Source of the DNA: Domibacillus indicus | GTDB taxonomy: Bacteria; Bacillota; Bacilli; Bacillales; Domibacillaceae | NCBI RefSeq assembly: GCF_023715895.1 | Contig: NZ_JAMBOO010000002.1 | Span: 248,001-312,000, forward strand | Length of the DNA: 64,000 bases | Reading direction: 5' to 3' | Shown here: positions 1 through 7,565 of the stretch, piece by piece | Numbering within the stretch: the first letter of the stretch is position 1 | Layout of the letters: each line of letters opens with the position of its first letter | The notes under the pieces: generated by a model | Seen by the model: only the letters and a program-made list of their open reading frames with translations | Told to the model about the DNA's origin: nothing | The model's database searches: none | Translations under genes and position numbers: made by a program

Positions 1-1
1 A

Positions 2-154
2 CGGTTTCGCTTATTTCAGCAGGCTGCAGCTTCAGCGGGTAAGCCGCTCATTGAGCTAGAAGTCAAGCCTTCCTCCCAGTTTGCCGAAAAAACGTTGTAC
101 TACCAGTATTTAATCGGCATTTTACGCCTTAACCATTATCTTCGTCCGCTTTAA
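2..154 (+). CDS. C-terminal fragment of an unrecognised protein
   Basis: The frame starting at base 2 is open to a TAA at 152-154 and gives about 50 residues ending NHYLRPL. The start lies outside the window. I do not recognise the family; no motif is diagnostic. It converges on the spore-protein gene, and a hairpin at 195-235 lies between them. In B. subtilis the gene downstream of ylbG is rsmD (ylbH) on the same strand, so this neighbour is different. The reading frame and stop are clear; the identity is open. Confidence 0.5.
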   Translation, partial: RFRLFQQAAASAGKPLIELEVKPSSQFAEKTLYYQYLIGILRLNHYLRPL

Positions 155-194
155 ATAAAAGGTTAGGTTAAAGATGAATATTGTTAATGACGAC

Positions 195-240
195 AAAAGG
201 CAGAGGACCCCGTCTCCTTGGATTCCCTGCCTTTTGCTTT
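195..240. terminator. Bidirectional terminator between partial gene and SASP gene
   Basis: AAAAGGCAG at 195-203 pairs with CTGCCTTTT at 227-235, with T-rich sequence after it on the + strand. It lies between two convergent genes. Confidence 0.6.
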
Positions 241-258
241 TTAGTTTCACCGTGTTTC

Positions 259-441
259 CTAACGGCGAGACAATTGCTGTTCCGCCATTTGCACGAGGCG
301 TTTCGTGATTTCACCGTTGACACGCGACGGGGCATCGGCCCCGGGCTGAACACCAAATTCAGAGGCGATTTCGTGCTTCAATTGGTCAATAGCTTGCTGG
401 GCTCCAGGAACCAACAGCCGATTGCGATTGCTGCTTGACAT
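259..441 (-). CDS. Alpha/beta-type small acid-soluble spore protein
   Basis: A 60-residue protein that, as is known for this family, coats spore DNA in the forespore core and protects it, then is degraded at germination. The sequence EIASEFGV near residue 24 fits the recognition site of the germination protease GPR, and [16 protein letters not shown] near the C-terminus is the second conserved family block. Length is typical of short members. The ATG at 441 follows AGGGAG about 11 bases upstream. Expression would be expected from the forespore sigma factor G, but I did not locate a promoter with confidence. It is monocistronic, with the hairpin at 195-235 downstream. Confidence 0.93.
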   Translation of the reverse strand: MSSSNRNRLLVPGAQQAIDQLKHEIASEFGVQPGADAPSRVNGEITKRLVQMAEQQLSRR

Positions 442-528
442 GATTCAATCACTCCCTCTTTTTTTGTCCGCCTTGCCTTACCAGTATGGGGCGTTTCTAT
501 CCTTCCCATCCTGGTAACTTAACCAAAT

Positions 529-730
529 AAAAAAGCCTGTCTAAAGACAGGCTTCAGGCTGTTGACAAACGCCCGCTTTCAGCGTCACTTGCCGGCAGTG
601 AATGCTCATGACCCAAAAAGGTCACTCCGCTTCCCAGCCAGCGGCGTTCCTAGAAAGCCAGACGTTTTCAACCAGCCTGCTTTCTTACTTTGTCTACAAT
701 CTCAAGTCTGTTTAAAAACAGGCTTTTTTT
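529..730. repeat. ~200-bp element with 40-bp imperfect terminal inverted repeats
   Basis: The left end (529-568) and the reverse complement of the right end (690-729/730) match at 31 of 40 positions. Both begin with an A-run followed by GCCTGT and end in GACAA. Each arm is itself a small hairpin: AAGCCTGTC (533-541) pairs with GACAGGCTT (546-554), and AGTCTGTTT with AAACAGGCTT lies at the right end. The interior has no convincing ORF. The right arm reaches the ylbG stop codon and may act as its terminator. It resembles a MITE or a large intergenic palindromic repeat of bacilli; copy number cannot be seen here. Confidence 0.65.
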
Positions 731-1010
731 ATACACCAATTTTATAATCGTATTCTTTTGCTTTATCGGGACGGGAGTTTTCGTAGTCCACCTTTAAAAA
801 CGGCTTTTCGGAAAAATCAACTTTCTTAACAAAAGAAAATCCCGTCAGCTTTTCCGCCAGTTCCCGCGATTCTGCATGGTTGCAATAAAGAACCGCATAC
901 TTCATTTTTTTTGAGACGTAATGAATATTCCCGTATTTGCGTAATGATTTGGCTGGCTTCAATGAATGAAGCCATACAATCAATGCCTGCCTTTCTGTCA
1001 GCATGTCCAT
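729..1010 (-). CDS. ylbG: YlbG family protein (DUF2129)
   Basis: A 93-residue conserved protein of Bacillales with no established biochemical role. Recognition rests on RQALIVWLHSLK near the N-terminus, the block GNIHYVSKKMKYAVLYCN, and the C-terminal KAKEYDYKIG. It lies immediately downstream of ricF in the same order as in B. subtilis and is probably cotranscribed with it (18-bp gap). Its TAA stop at 729-731 lies inside the right arm of the 529-730 inverted-repeat element, so the gene's 3' end is shared with that repeat. Confidence 0.9.
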   Translation of the reverse strand: MDMLTERQALIVWLHSLKPAKSLRKYGNIHYVSKKMKYAVLYCNHAESRELAEKLTGFSFVKKVDFSEKPFLKVDYENSRPDKAKEYDYKIGV

Positions 1011-1028
1011 CCCCCGCTTTTTTACTTT

Positions 1029-1469
1029 TTATGCCGAACAGCCACAAGAACCGCCGCTTCCACAGCTTCCACATCCGCTTGAAAATATAGAGCCGGCTCC
1101 TGGCACCTTTACCTGCTCTGATACAGACCGGGCAACAAGCAGGCTCACTTCATCGAGCAGCTGCTGCAGTTCCGTTTCCGCCCGTCTAAAGGCTGCGACA
1201 TGCTCATCCATATCCATTTCTCGTTTGGCTGTACGTGTTTCCATCATAATCCGCTTATAGTCCGGATGATATCGCCCAAAACGCTGTACTTCTTCATATT
1301 GCTCTTTCAGACGGCTGAAAGCGAAAATTTTATGTTTAACGGATTCTTCCGTATAAAGTTTCTGGTAACATTCACGGTACTGCACGGCCTGCTCTGATTG
1401 AAGAATCATATCTCCAAGTGCGTCTGCTGCATCGGCAACGTTAATAAGTTCCATTGTTGTTGCAATCAT
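1029..1469 (-). CDS. ricF: RicF (YlbF), Fe-S subunit of the RicAFT/Y complex
   Basis: A 146-residue YlbF/YmcA-family helical protein. In B. subtilis RicF joins RicA and RicT to promote RNase Y-dependent mRNA maturation, and with that the choice between competence, sporulation and biofilm formation. The complex binds 4Fe-4S clusters. The sequence shows the family helical core (residues ~5-110) and a glycine/cysteine tail with four cysteines (SGCGSCGSGGSCGCSA) that would supply cluster ligands. Upstream is ylbC, downstream ylbG. The ATG at 1469 follows a GGAGGTGCAC Shine-Dalgarno. Confidence 0.92.
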   Translation of the reverse strand: MIATTMELINVADAADALGDMILQSEQAVQYRECYQKLYTEESVKHKIFAFSRLKEQYEEVQRFGRYHPDYKRIMMETRTAKREMDMDEHVAAFRRAETELQQLLDEVSLLVARSVSEQVKVPGAGSIFSSGCGSCGSGGSCGCSA

Positions 1470-1505
1470 ATGTGCACCTCCATCGGCTTATTCTACCACA
1501 TATCG

Positions 1506-2522
1506 TTACTTTCCGGTTAAAATTTGTGTAAAATGCGTTCGGTAGGCACCGGTACCAAATGAAGTAAACGTATCGCTCAACAACAATTCCCTCTCATCCG
1601 GTGAATTGAGCCATGCTTCCATCGCAGCGGGTGCGTCCGGATAATTGGCATTAATCATTTCATCCGCTTGATCAAAGAACAAACCTGCTCTTGTTAAACG
1701 CTGCTTTAAATCTCCAAATCGAGGTGATTGATGCCCAAAATAGTCAGCTTCAAACATGTCCTGGCTGTGTGACTTGGCTGCGCTGTTTAATTCAGGCGCC
1801 CAAACAAGCGCCGGCACGCCTTCTTTGTCTCTGATGAATTGACTTATATCAGCCAGCTGCGCTTCACTTCCGCGCTCAATATGAACCCATGCCGACCTGC
1901 CCGGCGAAGGAACTTCCGGCAATACCCCTTCATACACAAGCTCATAAGGCTTCATTTTTAGCAAAACGTCCGCTGTCATAAATCGGATACCTGATAAAAT
2001 GCCAGTCTGCTGATCAATATAAAGCTGGGCGTAAAAATCACCAATTGGAATAAGCGGCCTGATATTCAGCTCTTCTTCCGACAATTCAAAGCGATAATAG
2101 CTGTCATTTGCATGGGCTACGATTTCAGCTTCTGGATACCGGGAACGGAAAATTTCGCTGGCAGAGCGGCCGAGTAAGAAAGGAGACGTATTCATCTCTC
2201 CCTTTGCAAAAATCGTGACAACCTGGCTGTTTTGGACTCCCGCAAGCATATAGCTTTCAGACGTTTTATATACCCACCATGTATAGCCATAGGCAGATGG
2301 CTCTCTCCGAACCGGCTCCCCGTATTTTTTGATGAGCACTTCCTGTGATGCACCGACCAGGGTCCCCACGCCTTCTTTCGGCGCCGGTTCTACATCTGCC
2401 GGCAGGCGGGGATCAACCTTTCCGCTGTTTACGGGAGGCAGTGAAGGCGGCCCCTCGCCCTTTTCATCTATTGCTTTGTCAGCATAAATGCCAATCAGCA
2501 TGATAATTAAAAAAATGACCAA
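1506..2522 (-). CDS. ylbC: YlbC-like CAP-domain protein, membrane-anchored
   Basis: About 338 residues: a short N-terminal hydrophobic segment, a proline-rich linker (residues ~20-50), a CAP-associated middle domain (~55-200) and a C-terminal CAP/SCP domain (~220-335) with AAKSHSQDMFEADYFGHQSP. The product should be anchored outside the membrane; its function in bacilli is not established. The start is uncertain. TTG at 2522 has no good ribosome site, whereas an in-frame CTG at 2543 lies 8 bases after GGGAG (2552-2556) and would add seven residues (first residues MRAVFKI) ahead of the hydrophobic segment, which looks more natural. It lies upstream of ricF as in B. subtilis. Confidence 0.85.
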   Translation of the reverse strand: MVIFLIIMLIGIYADKAIDEKGEGPPSLPPVNSGKVDPRLPADVEPAPKEGVGTLVGASQEVLIKKYGEPVRREPSAYGYTWWVYKTSESYMLAGVQNSQVVTIFAKGEMNTSPFLLGRSASEIFRSRYPEAEIVAHANDSYYRFELSEEELNIRPLIPIGDFYAQLYIDQQTGILSGIRFMTADVLLKMKPYELVYEGVLPEVPSPGRSAWVHIERGSEAQLADISQFIRDKEGVPALVWAPELNSAAKSHSQDMFEADYFGHQSPRFGDLKQRLTRAGLFFDQADEMINANYPDAPAAMEAWLNSPDERELLLSDTFTSFGTGAYRTHFTQILTGK

Positions 2523-2661
2523 AATCTTAAAAACAGCTCGCAGACGATCATCTCCCTATCCAGTCCTTCTCTTTCTTTCATCAGTATATCATTCCCTTTC
2601 TATGTTTCAAAAACTTTCCTTGCCTGCATTGCATTTTGTTCACTTTCACTCCCCAACTCCA

Positions 2662-2690
2662 TTGCGTGAAAGCGCATTTTCGACTATGAT
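2662..2690 (+). promoter_or_regulatory. Probable SigA promoter of yugN
   Basis: A -35 TTGCGT (2662-2667), a 17-base spacer and a -10 TATGAT (2685-2690) lie about 45 bases before the yugN start. Confidence 0.5.
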
Positions 2691-2735
2691 GAAAAGAAGA
2701 AATAAATGGATGATATAGCGGAAAGGGGTATGTGT

Positions 2736-3092
2736 ATGAAATTTGAGAATACAGGCTTGGAAGGCATGCAAATTGACTTGAACCAGCTGACTCATATCAT
2801 GGAACAGCACGGGATGGTTCTGGCAGGACAGTGGGATTATGAACGTGTCACCTATGACCGCAAATTTGAATTAAAAGAAGGTATATATTATTTACGTATC
2901 TTTGGTTTTGCCGCAAAAGGAGACGTGGGAGCTGAAGATGCCCTGATCGAGTTAATGGCGCCGCTTCTAGGCAAACACTATTATCCACACGGCGTAGAAT
3001 ATGGGGACAATGAATATTTTCCAGAGTCTCTTGTTCAAACCTGTGAAAAGCTGCTGACCGATATAAAAGGAGAAATCCTTTATTATGTATAA
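2736..3092 (+). CDS. yugN: YugN-like family protein
   Basis: A 118-residue soluble protein of the YugN-like family, function unknown. Family features are the N-terminal block around LEGMQIDL, the central YDRKFELKEGIYYLRI and the C-terminal P-H-G-x-x-Y segment. ATG at 2736 is chosen because GAAAGGGG ends 7 bases upstream; ATG at 2730 and the longer frame from 2706 fit worse. It is monocistronic with its own promoter-like sequence and a shared terminator, and points against the neighbouring cta genes. Confidence 0.85.
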   Translation: MKFENTGLEGMQIDLNQLTHIMEQHGMVLAGQWDYERVTYDRKFELKEGIYYLRIFGFAAKGDVGAEDALIELMAPLLGKHYYPHGVEYGDNEYFPESLVQTCEKLLTDIKGEILYYV

Positions 3093-3129
3093 AAAAAGCT
3101 TTCCTCTTTTCAAAGAGGAAAGCTTTTTT
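3093..3129. terminator. Bidirectional terminator, yugN / ctaM
   Basis: AAAAAGCTTTCCTCTTT pairs with AGAGGAAAGCTTTTTT. It serves yugN on the + strand and the ctaM-like gene on the - strand, whose stop codon lies at its edge. Confidence 0.85.
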
Positions 3130-3592
3130 AATGACCGCCTAAAATGGCTTTAAACATAGATGTAGTTGGACCGCCTGTGTAAAAAACATACAAAAGCAAG
3201 TATACCGCTACACCCGTAATCGCGGTGAAAAACCAAATAACACTCGTGATAGGCCCTATTTTCCGATGAAGGACCCATTTACTTTTCAAGCCGCTGGCAA
3301 TAGAGACGATGCCAAAAACAGCTCCTGTTGTGGCCAGAAAAATATGAAAAACCAAAAAAATCGTATAATAAATTTTAATGTTGTCTGGACCGCCAAATGC
3401 CGTATTGCCAATAAACAGCGTGCGGCTTACGTAAATGGTGAAAAACGTAAGAGCAAAAAGCCCTGCTAAAAGCATCGTTTTTTTATGTTTCTCTATTTTT
3501 CTCTGTTTGATTTGTGCCCAGCCGATCGCTACGAAAACAGCGCTTAAAACGATAAAAAACGTACTGATCGTCGGCAAAATTGGTAATGACAT
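3128..3592 (-). CDS. ctaM: CtaM-like DUF420 membrane protein (oxidase assembly)
   Basis: A 154-residue protein with four predicted membrane segments (about residues 5-28, 38-62, 75-105, 115-145), of the DUF420 family (YozB/CtaM). CtaM homologs in Staphylococcus and Bacillus are needed for maturation of aa3-type quinol or cytochrome oxidase. Here it follows ctaG in the cta cluster, which agrees with that role. The internal start ATG at 3592 is preferred because GTGAGG lies 6 bases upstream; the longer frame begins ten codons earlier without a ribosome site. Confidence 0.8.
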   Translation of the reverse strand: MSLPILPTISTFFIVLSAVFVAIGWAQIKQRKIEKHKKTMLLAGLFALTFFTIYVSRTLFIGNTAFGGPDNIKIYYTIFLVFHIFLATTGAVFGIVSIASGLKSKWVLHRKIGPITSVIWFFTAITGVAVYLLLYVFYTGGPTTSMFKAILGGH

Positions 3593-3652
3593 TTTTTTCC
3601 TCACTTCCATTATGTAAAACAAAAGAAATGGCAGACCATTTCTTTTAATAGA

Positions 3653-4558
3653 TTACATTGTTTTATTGTGCCGGGCAAGTGCGGCCTCTGTTAGTTTGTC
3701 CGCCTCTTTTTCTTCTTTTCTCACCCATTCAAAAAAGACCTGGGCCAGAACAACACCAAATACAATTTCCTGTACAACTTTCATGACAATGCCGCCGGTT
3801 TTTTGGTCTTCAACAACCGCCATGTTAGAAAATAGTTCCGGTCCGCTTAACTGCAAGTTCGATAACGTGGAGGAAGGCACACAAAGCTCCATCGCTTTAA
3901 GCCATGCGGTTCCATCAGAGTAAGTGGCATAAAGCGGTGCGGATGCAAAAATAATCAGCGCGCAGGCAGGCGTAAGCAATATGCCGTTCGCAAAAATGTA
4001 GCCGACTTTTTTTAATCCATCCAGCCCTTTTTCTCCCGGCTGCTCATTCACAAGCGGCCACCACATGCAAACTGCAAAGAAAAACAACATAACCGTATAT
4101 AAACTGTGAAATACCTCGTTCATCTTAACAAAATCAAAAATGAGCGGAATGTGGTAAAAAGAAAACAAACCGTTAAATAAAATAAGCGCAAGCAGCGGCC
4201 GCGACGAAAATGAAAAAAGCGGTTTTACTACAGGAAGAGTCATAACAGGCCGCCATATCCACCAAGGAATCGCTTTAATAAAAAGAGGCGGCACGACAAG
4301 ATAAAGCACAGCCATTTGCAGCATATGGTAGGTCATCATAATATGCCCAAGCAGATCAAGCGGCGAGCCTTTGATCGTATACAAAATGATCACCGCACTT
4401 ACAAACAGCAGCGCCTGGCGCTTTGTGAGCGGTTCACTGTTTTGAAAATGCCGGCGCCCTTTCGTTGTCACCCAAAAGAACAGCATGGTTATAACCAATA
4501 ATACAGCCAGAAAATAGGGGCTCCAAAGAGCGGAAAAACCAAATATACGGATCGGCAT
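3653..4558 (-). CDS. ctaG: CtaG, caa3 oxidase assembly factor
   Basis: A 301-residue, about seven-span membrane protein of the CtaG family required for assembly of cytochrome caa3 oxidase in B. subtilis, probably in copper delivery. Family features include YHMLQMAVLYLVVPPLF near residue 80 and the histidine-containing H-x-P-L-I-F segment near 135. It follows ctaF after a terminator-like hairpin, so it may be read partly by readthrough or from its own promoter. ATG at 4558 lies 5 bases from GAGGTGG; a GTG three codons upstream overlaps that site and is less likely. Confidence 0.92.
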   Translation of the reverse strand: MPIRIFGFSALWSPYFLAVLLVITMLFFWVTTKGRRHFQNSEPLTKRQALLFVSAVIILYTIKGSPLDLLGHIMMTYHMLQMAVLYLVVPPLFIKAIPWWIWRPVMTLPVVKPLFSFSSRPLLALILFNGLFSFYHIPLIFDFVKMNEVFHSLYTVMLFFFAVCMWWPLVNEQPGEKGLDGLKKVGYIFANGILLTPACALIIFASAPLYATYSDGTAWLKAMELCVPSSTLSNLQLSGPELFSNMAVVEDQKTGGIVMKVVQEIVFGVVLAQVFFEWVRKEEKEADKLTEAALARHNKTM

Positions 4559-4649
4559 TTTTCCCACCTCATTTGTATTTCACTGCTTCTCTTATTATAT
4601 CGTCCGCCCACATACTTGACAACGACAGCAAATGACAAGTTCTTGACAG

Positions 4650-4688
4650 AAAAAAGTGCTCCCCGGCAATGTCGGGCAGCACTTTTTT
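4650..4688 (-). terminator. Terminator after ctaF
   Basis: A hairpin with arms AAAAAAGTGCT and AGCACTTTTTT and a GC-rich inner stem immediately follows the ctaF stop, separating ctaBCDEF from ctaG. Confidence 0.8.
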
Positions 4689-4689
4689 C

Positions 4690-5022
4690 TCAGAGCCAAA
4701 TAATCGTTAAAAAAGCAAGAATCGTCACAAAAGCTACCACGATGCCTGAGTACATAAATAACTGCGGCGCTTCATGACCTTTGTGACTCATATGCATAAA
4801 ATAGTACAGCTGAAAGATGACCTGTACGACCGCTAGAAGCAATACGAATGGAACAACAAACCATTTAGAAAAACCCGCCCCCACTGCAGCAAAAGCAATG
4901 ACGGTAAAAAAGATCATCATCGTAAACGTAATAACCTGCATTCTCATTTCTTCTGCATTCTTTTTACGGCGATATTCATACGTAACTTTAGGATCTCCTG
5001 ACTTTGGGTGTAAATTCGCCAT
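4690..5022 (-). CDS. ctaF: Cytochrome c oxidase subunit IV (CtaF)
   Basis: A 110-residue small subunit of the caa3 oxidase with three predicted membrane helices (about residues 27-50, 54-77, 86-108) and the family motif QLYYFMHMSHKG. It stabilises the membrane core complex. Four bases separate it from ctaE, and it is the last gene before the hairpin at 4650-4688, as expected for the end of the ctaBCDEF transcript. Confidence 0.93.
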   Translation of the reverse strand: MANLHPKSGDPKVTYEYRRKKNAEEMRMQVITFTMMIFFTVIAFAAVGAGFSKWFVVPFVLLLAVVQVIFQLYYFMHMSHKGHEAPQLFMYSGIVVAFVTILAFLTIIWL

Positions 5023-5025
5023 TCG

Positions 5026-5655
5026 CTATCCCACCATTCCCATTAAGTATACAACCGTAAAGATAAACACCCATACTACATCGATAAAATGCCAGTAAAG
5101 ACTTGCTAAATAAAATTTAGGTGCATTGTACAGATTAAGACCGCGTTTTGCATTTCGAACCATCAACGCAATAATCCAGGAAAGACCGAAGACGACGTGT
5201 CCTCCGTGAAAACCAACAAGCGTATAAAAAGCAGATCCAAATGCGCTGCTTGTAAATTTGTGTTCAAACTCATGGTAGTAATGATAAAATTCATAAATTT
5301 CACATGCAAGAAAGCCCAAGCCGAGCACAACGGTTATAAACAGCCATTGCTGCATTTTTTTAAAGCTGTAGTTTTTCATATGATAGATCGCAAAAACCGA
5401 TGTTAAAGAGCTGGTTAAAAGCAGCATTGTCATTAAAAAAACGAGCGGCAATTCAAACAGGTCACTTGCTTTGGCATGCGTATCGCTTGGCACACTATCT
5501 TTCAGGGCTAAATACGTTGCAAATAACGAAGCAAATAAAACGGTCTCGCCTCCCAGGAAAAACCAAAAGCCAAGAAATTTATTTTTCCCTTCAAGCGTTG
5601 CCTGCTCAGGCGATTCGGGCCACGTCTGCGGAGTGAATTTTTGTTCAGCTGCCAT
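5026..5655 (-). CDS. ctaE: Cytochrome c oxidase subunit III (CtaE)
   Basis: A 209-residue heme-copper oxidase subunit III with five predicted helices. Family features are FWFFLGGETVLFASLFATY near residue 30, the glutamate/histidine segment G-F-H-G-G-H near 148, and the C-terminal YWHFIDVVWVFIF. The ATG overlaps the ctaD stop as TAATG, with GGAGGAAC in the end of ctaD as ribosome site, so translation is coupled to subunit I. Confidence 0.96.
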   Translation of the reverse strand: MAAEQKFTPQTWPESPEQATLEGKNKFLGFWFFLGGETVLFASLFATYLALKDSVPSDTHAKASDLFELPLVFLMTMLLLTSSLTSVFAIYHMKNYSFKKMQQWLFITVVLGLGFLACEIYEFYHYYHEFEHKFTSSAFGSAFYTLVGFHGGHVVFGLSWIIALMVRNAKRGLNLYNAPKFYLASLYWHFIDVVWVFIFTVVYLMGMVG

Positions 5656-7532
5656 TACCGTGTTCCTCCTTCTGCCTCATCCAGCAAGTCTTCTTTATGA
5701 ATATGGTATCCATGATCATCTTTAACAGAGCGGTACAGCATCGCGCCAAATGTGATCAGCATACCGATAATCAGCACAGGAATGGCCCAGTCCTTACCTT
5801 CATCAGCATGATACATGGCGCCAAATGCAGCGATAAACAGCCCAAGGGAAATCACAAACGGCACAAACGAATTGTTTGGCATGTGAATGTCACCAATTGG
5901 TTCAGCCGGTGTCATATCTGTTTTTCCTTCCATCTTTTCGATCCAAAAAGCATCCAGTCCGCGAACGAGCGGAAGCTGCTTGAAATTATAGAAAGGAGTC
6001 GGAGATGGAATCGCCCATTCAAGTGTACGGCCATCTTTCCATGGGTCTCTGCCTACCTGTATATTATTTTTCTGCGTAATGACGATATTCACAAGCAGGA
6101 CGAGAATGCCGAGAGCCATCAAACCAGCACCGATCGAACTGATTAAGTTCCCTGTCTCAAGTCCCTGCCCTTCAAGGAATGTCCATACACGGCGCGGCAT
6201 TCCCATCAATCCAAGAAAATGCTGAATAAAGAAGGTTAAATGGAAGCCGACTAAAAACAGCACAAACGTAATTTTGCCCAGCTTTTCGCTAAGCATCGTG
6301 CCAAACATAAGCGGCCAATAAAAGTGGGCGCCTCCAAGCAGTCCAAGAACGATTCCCCCTACGATTACATAGTGGAAATGCGCAACAATAAAGTAGCTGT
6401 CATGGAACTGGTAGTCAGCTGGCGCAGCAGCCTGCATCACTCCTGTTACGCCGCCCATCACGAAAGAAGGAATAAACGCAACTGCGTACAGCATCGGCAC
6501 AGTGAATTTAATGCTTCCTCCCCAAATCGTTAAAATCCAGTTGAAAATCTTAATGCCCGTCGGAACGGCAATAGCCATTGTAGCAACGGCGAAAATCGCA
6601 TTGGCAACAGGACCAAGCCCGGTTGTAAACATGTGGTGTGCCCACACCATAAATCCAAGGAAGCCGATCAGCACCGTAGCAAACACCATAGATGAGTAGC
6701 CAAACAAGCGCTTTCTCGCAAAAGTCGGGAATATTTCCGAGAAAAGGCCAAACGCCGGCAGGACGAGAATGTATACTTCCGGGTGGCCGAAAATCCAGAA
6801 AAAGTGCTCCCAGATAATGGTGTTCCCGCCCATTGCTACATCAAAAAATCCCGAGCCAAACATCCGGTCAAAAATGAGCATAAACAATCCAACGGTAAGC
6901 GGAGGAAATGCAAACAAAATCAGAGCGGACGCTACAAATGTTGTCCATGTAAAAAGCGGCATTCTCATATACGTCATTCCCGGTGCACGCATGTTGATAA
7001 TTGTTACTAAAAAGTTAATGCCGCCCATCAGTGTGCCGAAGCCGGAAATTTGAAGCCCAAGAGCATAAAAGTCAATGCCATGCCCTTCGGAAGCAAGTGA
7101 AAGTGAGGCGTAGGACGTCCAGCCTGCATCAGGTGCTCCCCCCAGGAACCAGGAAAGATTTAAAAACAGCCCGCCGAAAAAAAACAGCCAAAAACCAAGT
7201 GCATTTACAAAAGGGAAAGCCACATCGCGCGCGCCGATTTGAAGCGGCATCACAGCGTTCATAAAAGCGAATAAAAGCGGCATAGCAGCCAGGAAAATCA
7301 TGGTAGTACCGTGCATGGTAATAATTTCATTAAACAACCCGGCACTGACAAAGTCATTATTCGGCACAGCCAGCTGAATGCGGATCATCATCGCTTCAAT
7401 ACCGCCGACAATAAAGAAAAAGCCGCCGGCAAGCAAATATAAAATAGCGATTTTCTTGTGGTCCACTGTCGTTAAGTATTCCCAAACTGTGCTGGTAAAT
7501 CCCCGTTTTTGTGTATGTGCAATGCTACTCAA
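5655..7532 (-). CDS. ctaD: Cytochrome c oxidase subunit I (CtaD)
   Basis: The 625-residue catalytic subunit of caa3 oxidase, about 14 helices. It reduces O2 to water at a heme a3-CuB site and pumps protons. Visible ligands and motifs are HPEVYILVLP (CuB histidine cross-linked to tyrosine) near residue 250, the HH pair in AHHMFTTG, and HDSYFIVAHFHYVIVG holding the heme histidines. The N-terminus has the expected TTVDHKKIAILYL. It lies between ctaC and ctaE and overlaps ctaE by one base. Confidence 0.97.
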   Translation of the reverse strand: MSSIAHTQKRGFTSTVWEYLTTVDHKKIAILYLLAGGFFFIVGGIEAMMIRIQLAVPNNDFVSAGLFNEIITMHGTTMIFLAAMPLLFAFMNAVMPLQIGARDVAFPFVNALGFWLFFFGGLFLNLSWFLGGAPDAGWTSYASLSLASEGHGIDFYALGLQISGFGTLMGGINFLVTIINMRAPGMTYMRMPLFTWTTFVASALILFAFPPLTVGLFMLIFDRMFGSGFFDVAMGGNTIIWEHFFWIFGHPEVYILVLPAFGLFSEIFPTFARKRLFGYSSMVFATVLIGFLGFMVWAHHMFTTGLGPVANAIFAVATMAIAVPTGIKIFNWILTIWGGSIKFTVPMLYAVAFIPSFVMGGVTGVMQAAAPADYQFHDSYFIVAHFHYVIVGGIVLGLLGGAHFYWPLMFGTMLSEKLGKITFVLFLVGFHLTFFIQHFLGLMGMPRRVWTFLEGQGLETGNLISSIGAGLMALGILVLLVNIVITQKNNIQVGRDPWKDGRTLEWAIPSPTPFYNFKQLPLVRGLDAFWIEKMEGKTDMTPAEPIGDIHMPNNSFVPFVISLGLFIAAFGAMYHADEGKDWAIPVLIIGMLITFGAMLYRSVKDDHGYHIHKEDLLDEAEGGTR

Positions 7533-7565
7533 CGGTTTTACCTCCTTTACCCTGATTCTATATAT

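Noticed and set aside
562-747. 61-residue + strand ORF inside the inverted-repeat element
   Set aside because: No ribosome site, unusual composition, and it runs through both structural arms of the repeat into ylbG; taken as non-coding.
4561-4649. Search for a ctaG promoter between ctaF terminator and ctaG
   Set aside because: The hairpin lies downstream of ctaF and the ctaG start is on its far side; no -35/-10 pair of acceptable quality was found, so none is reported.
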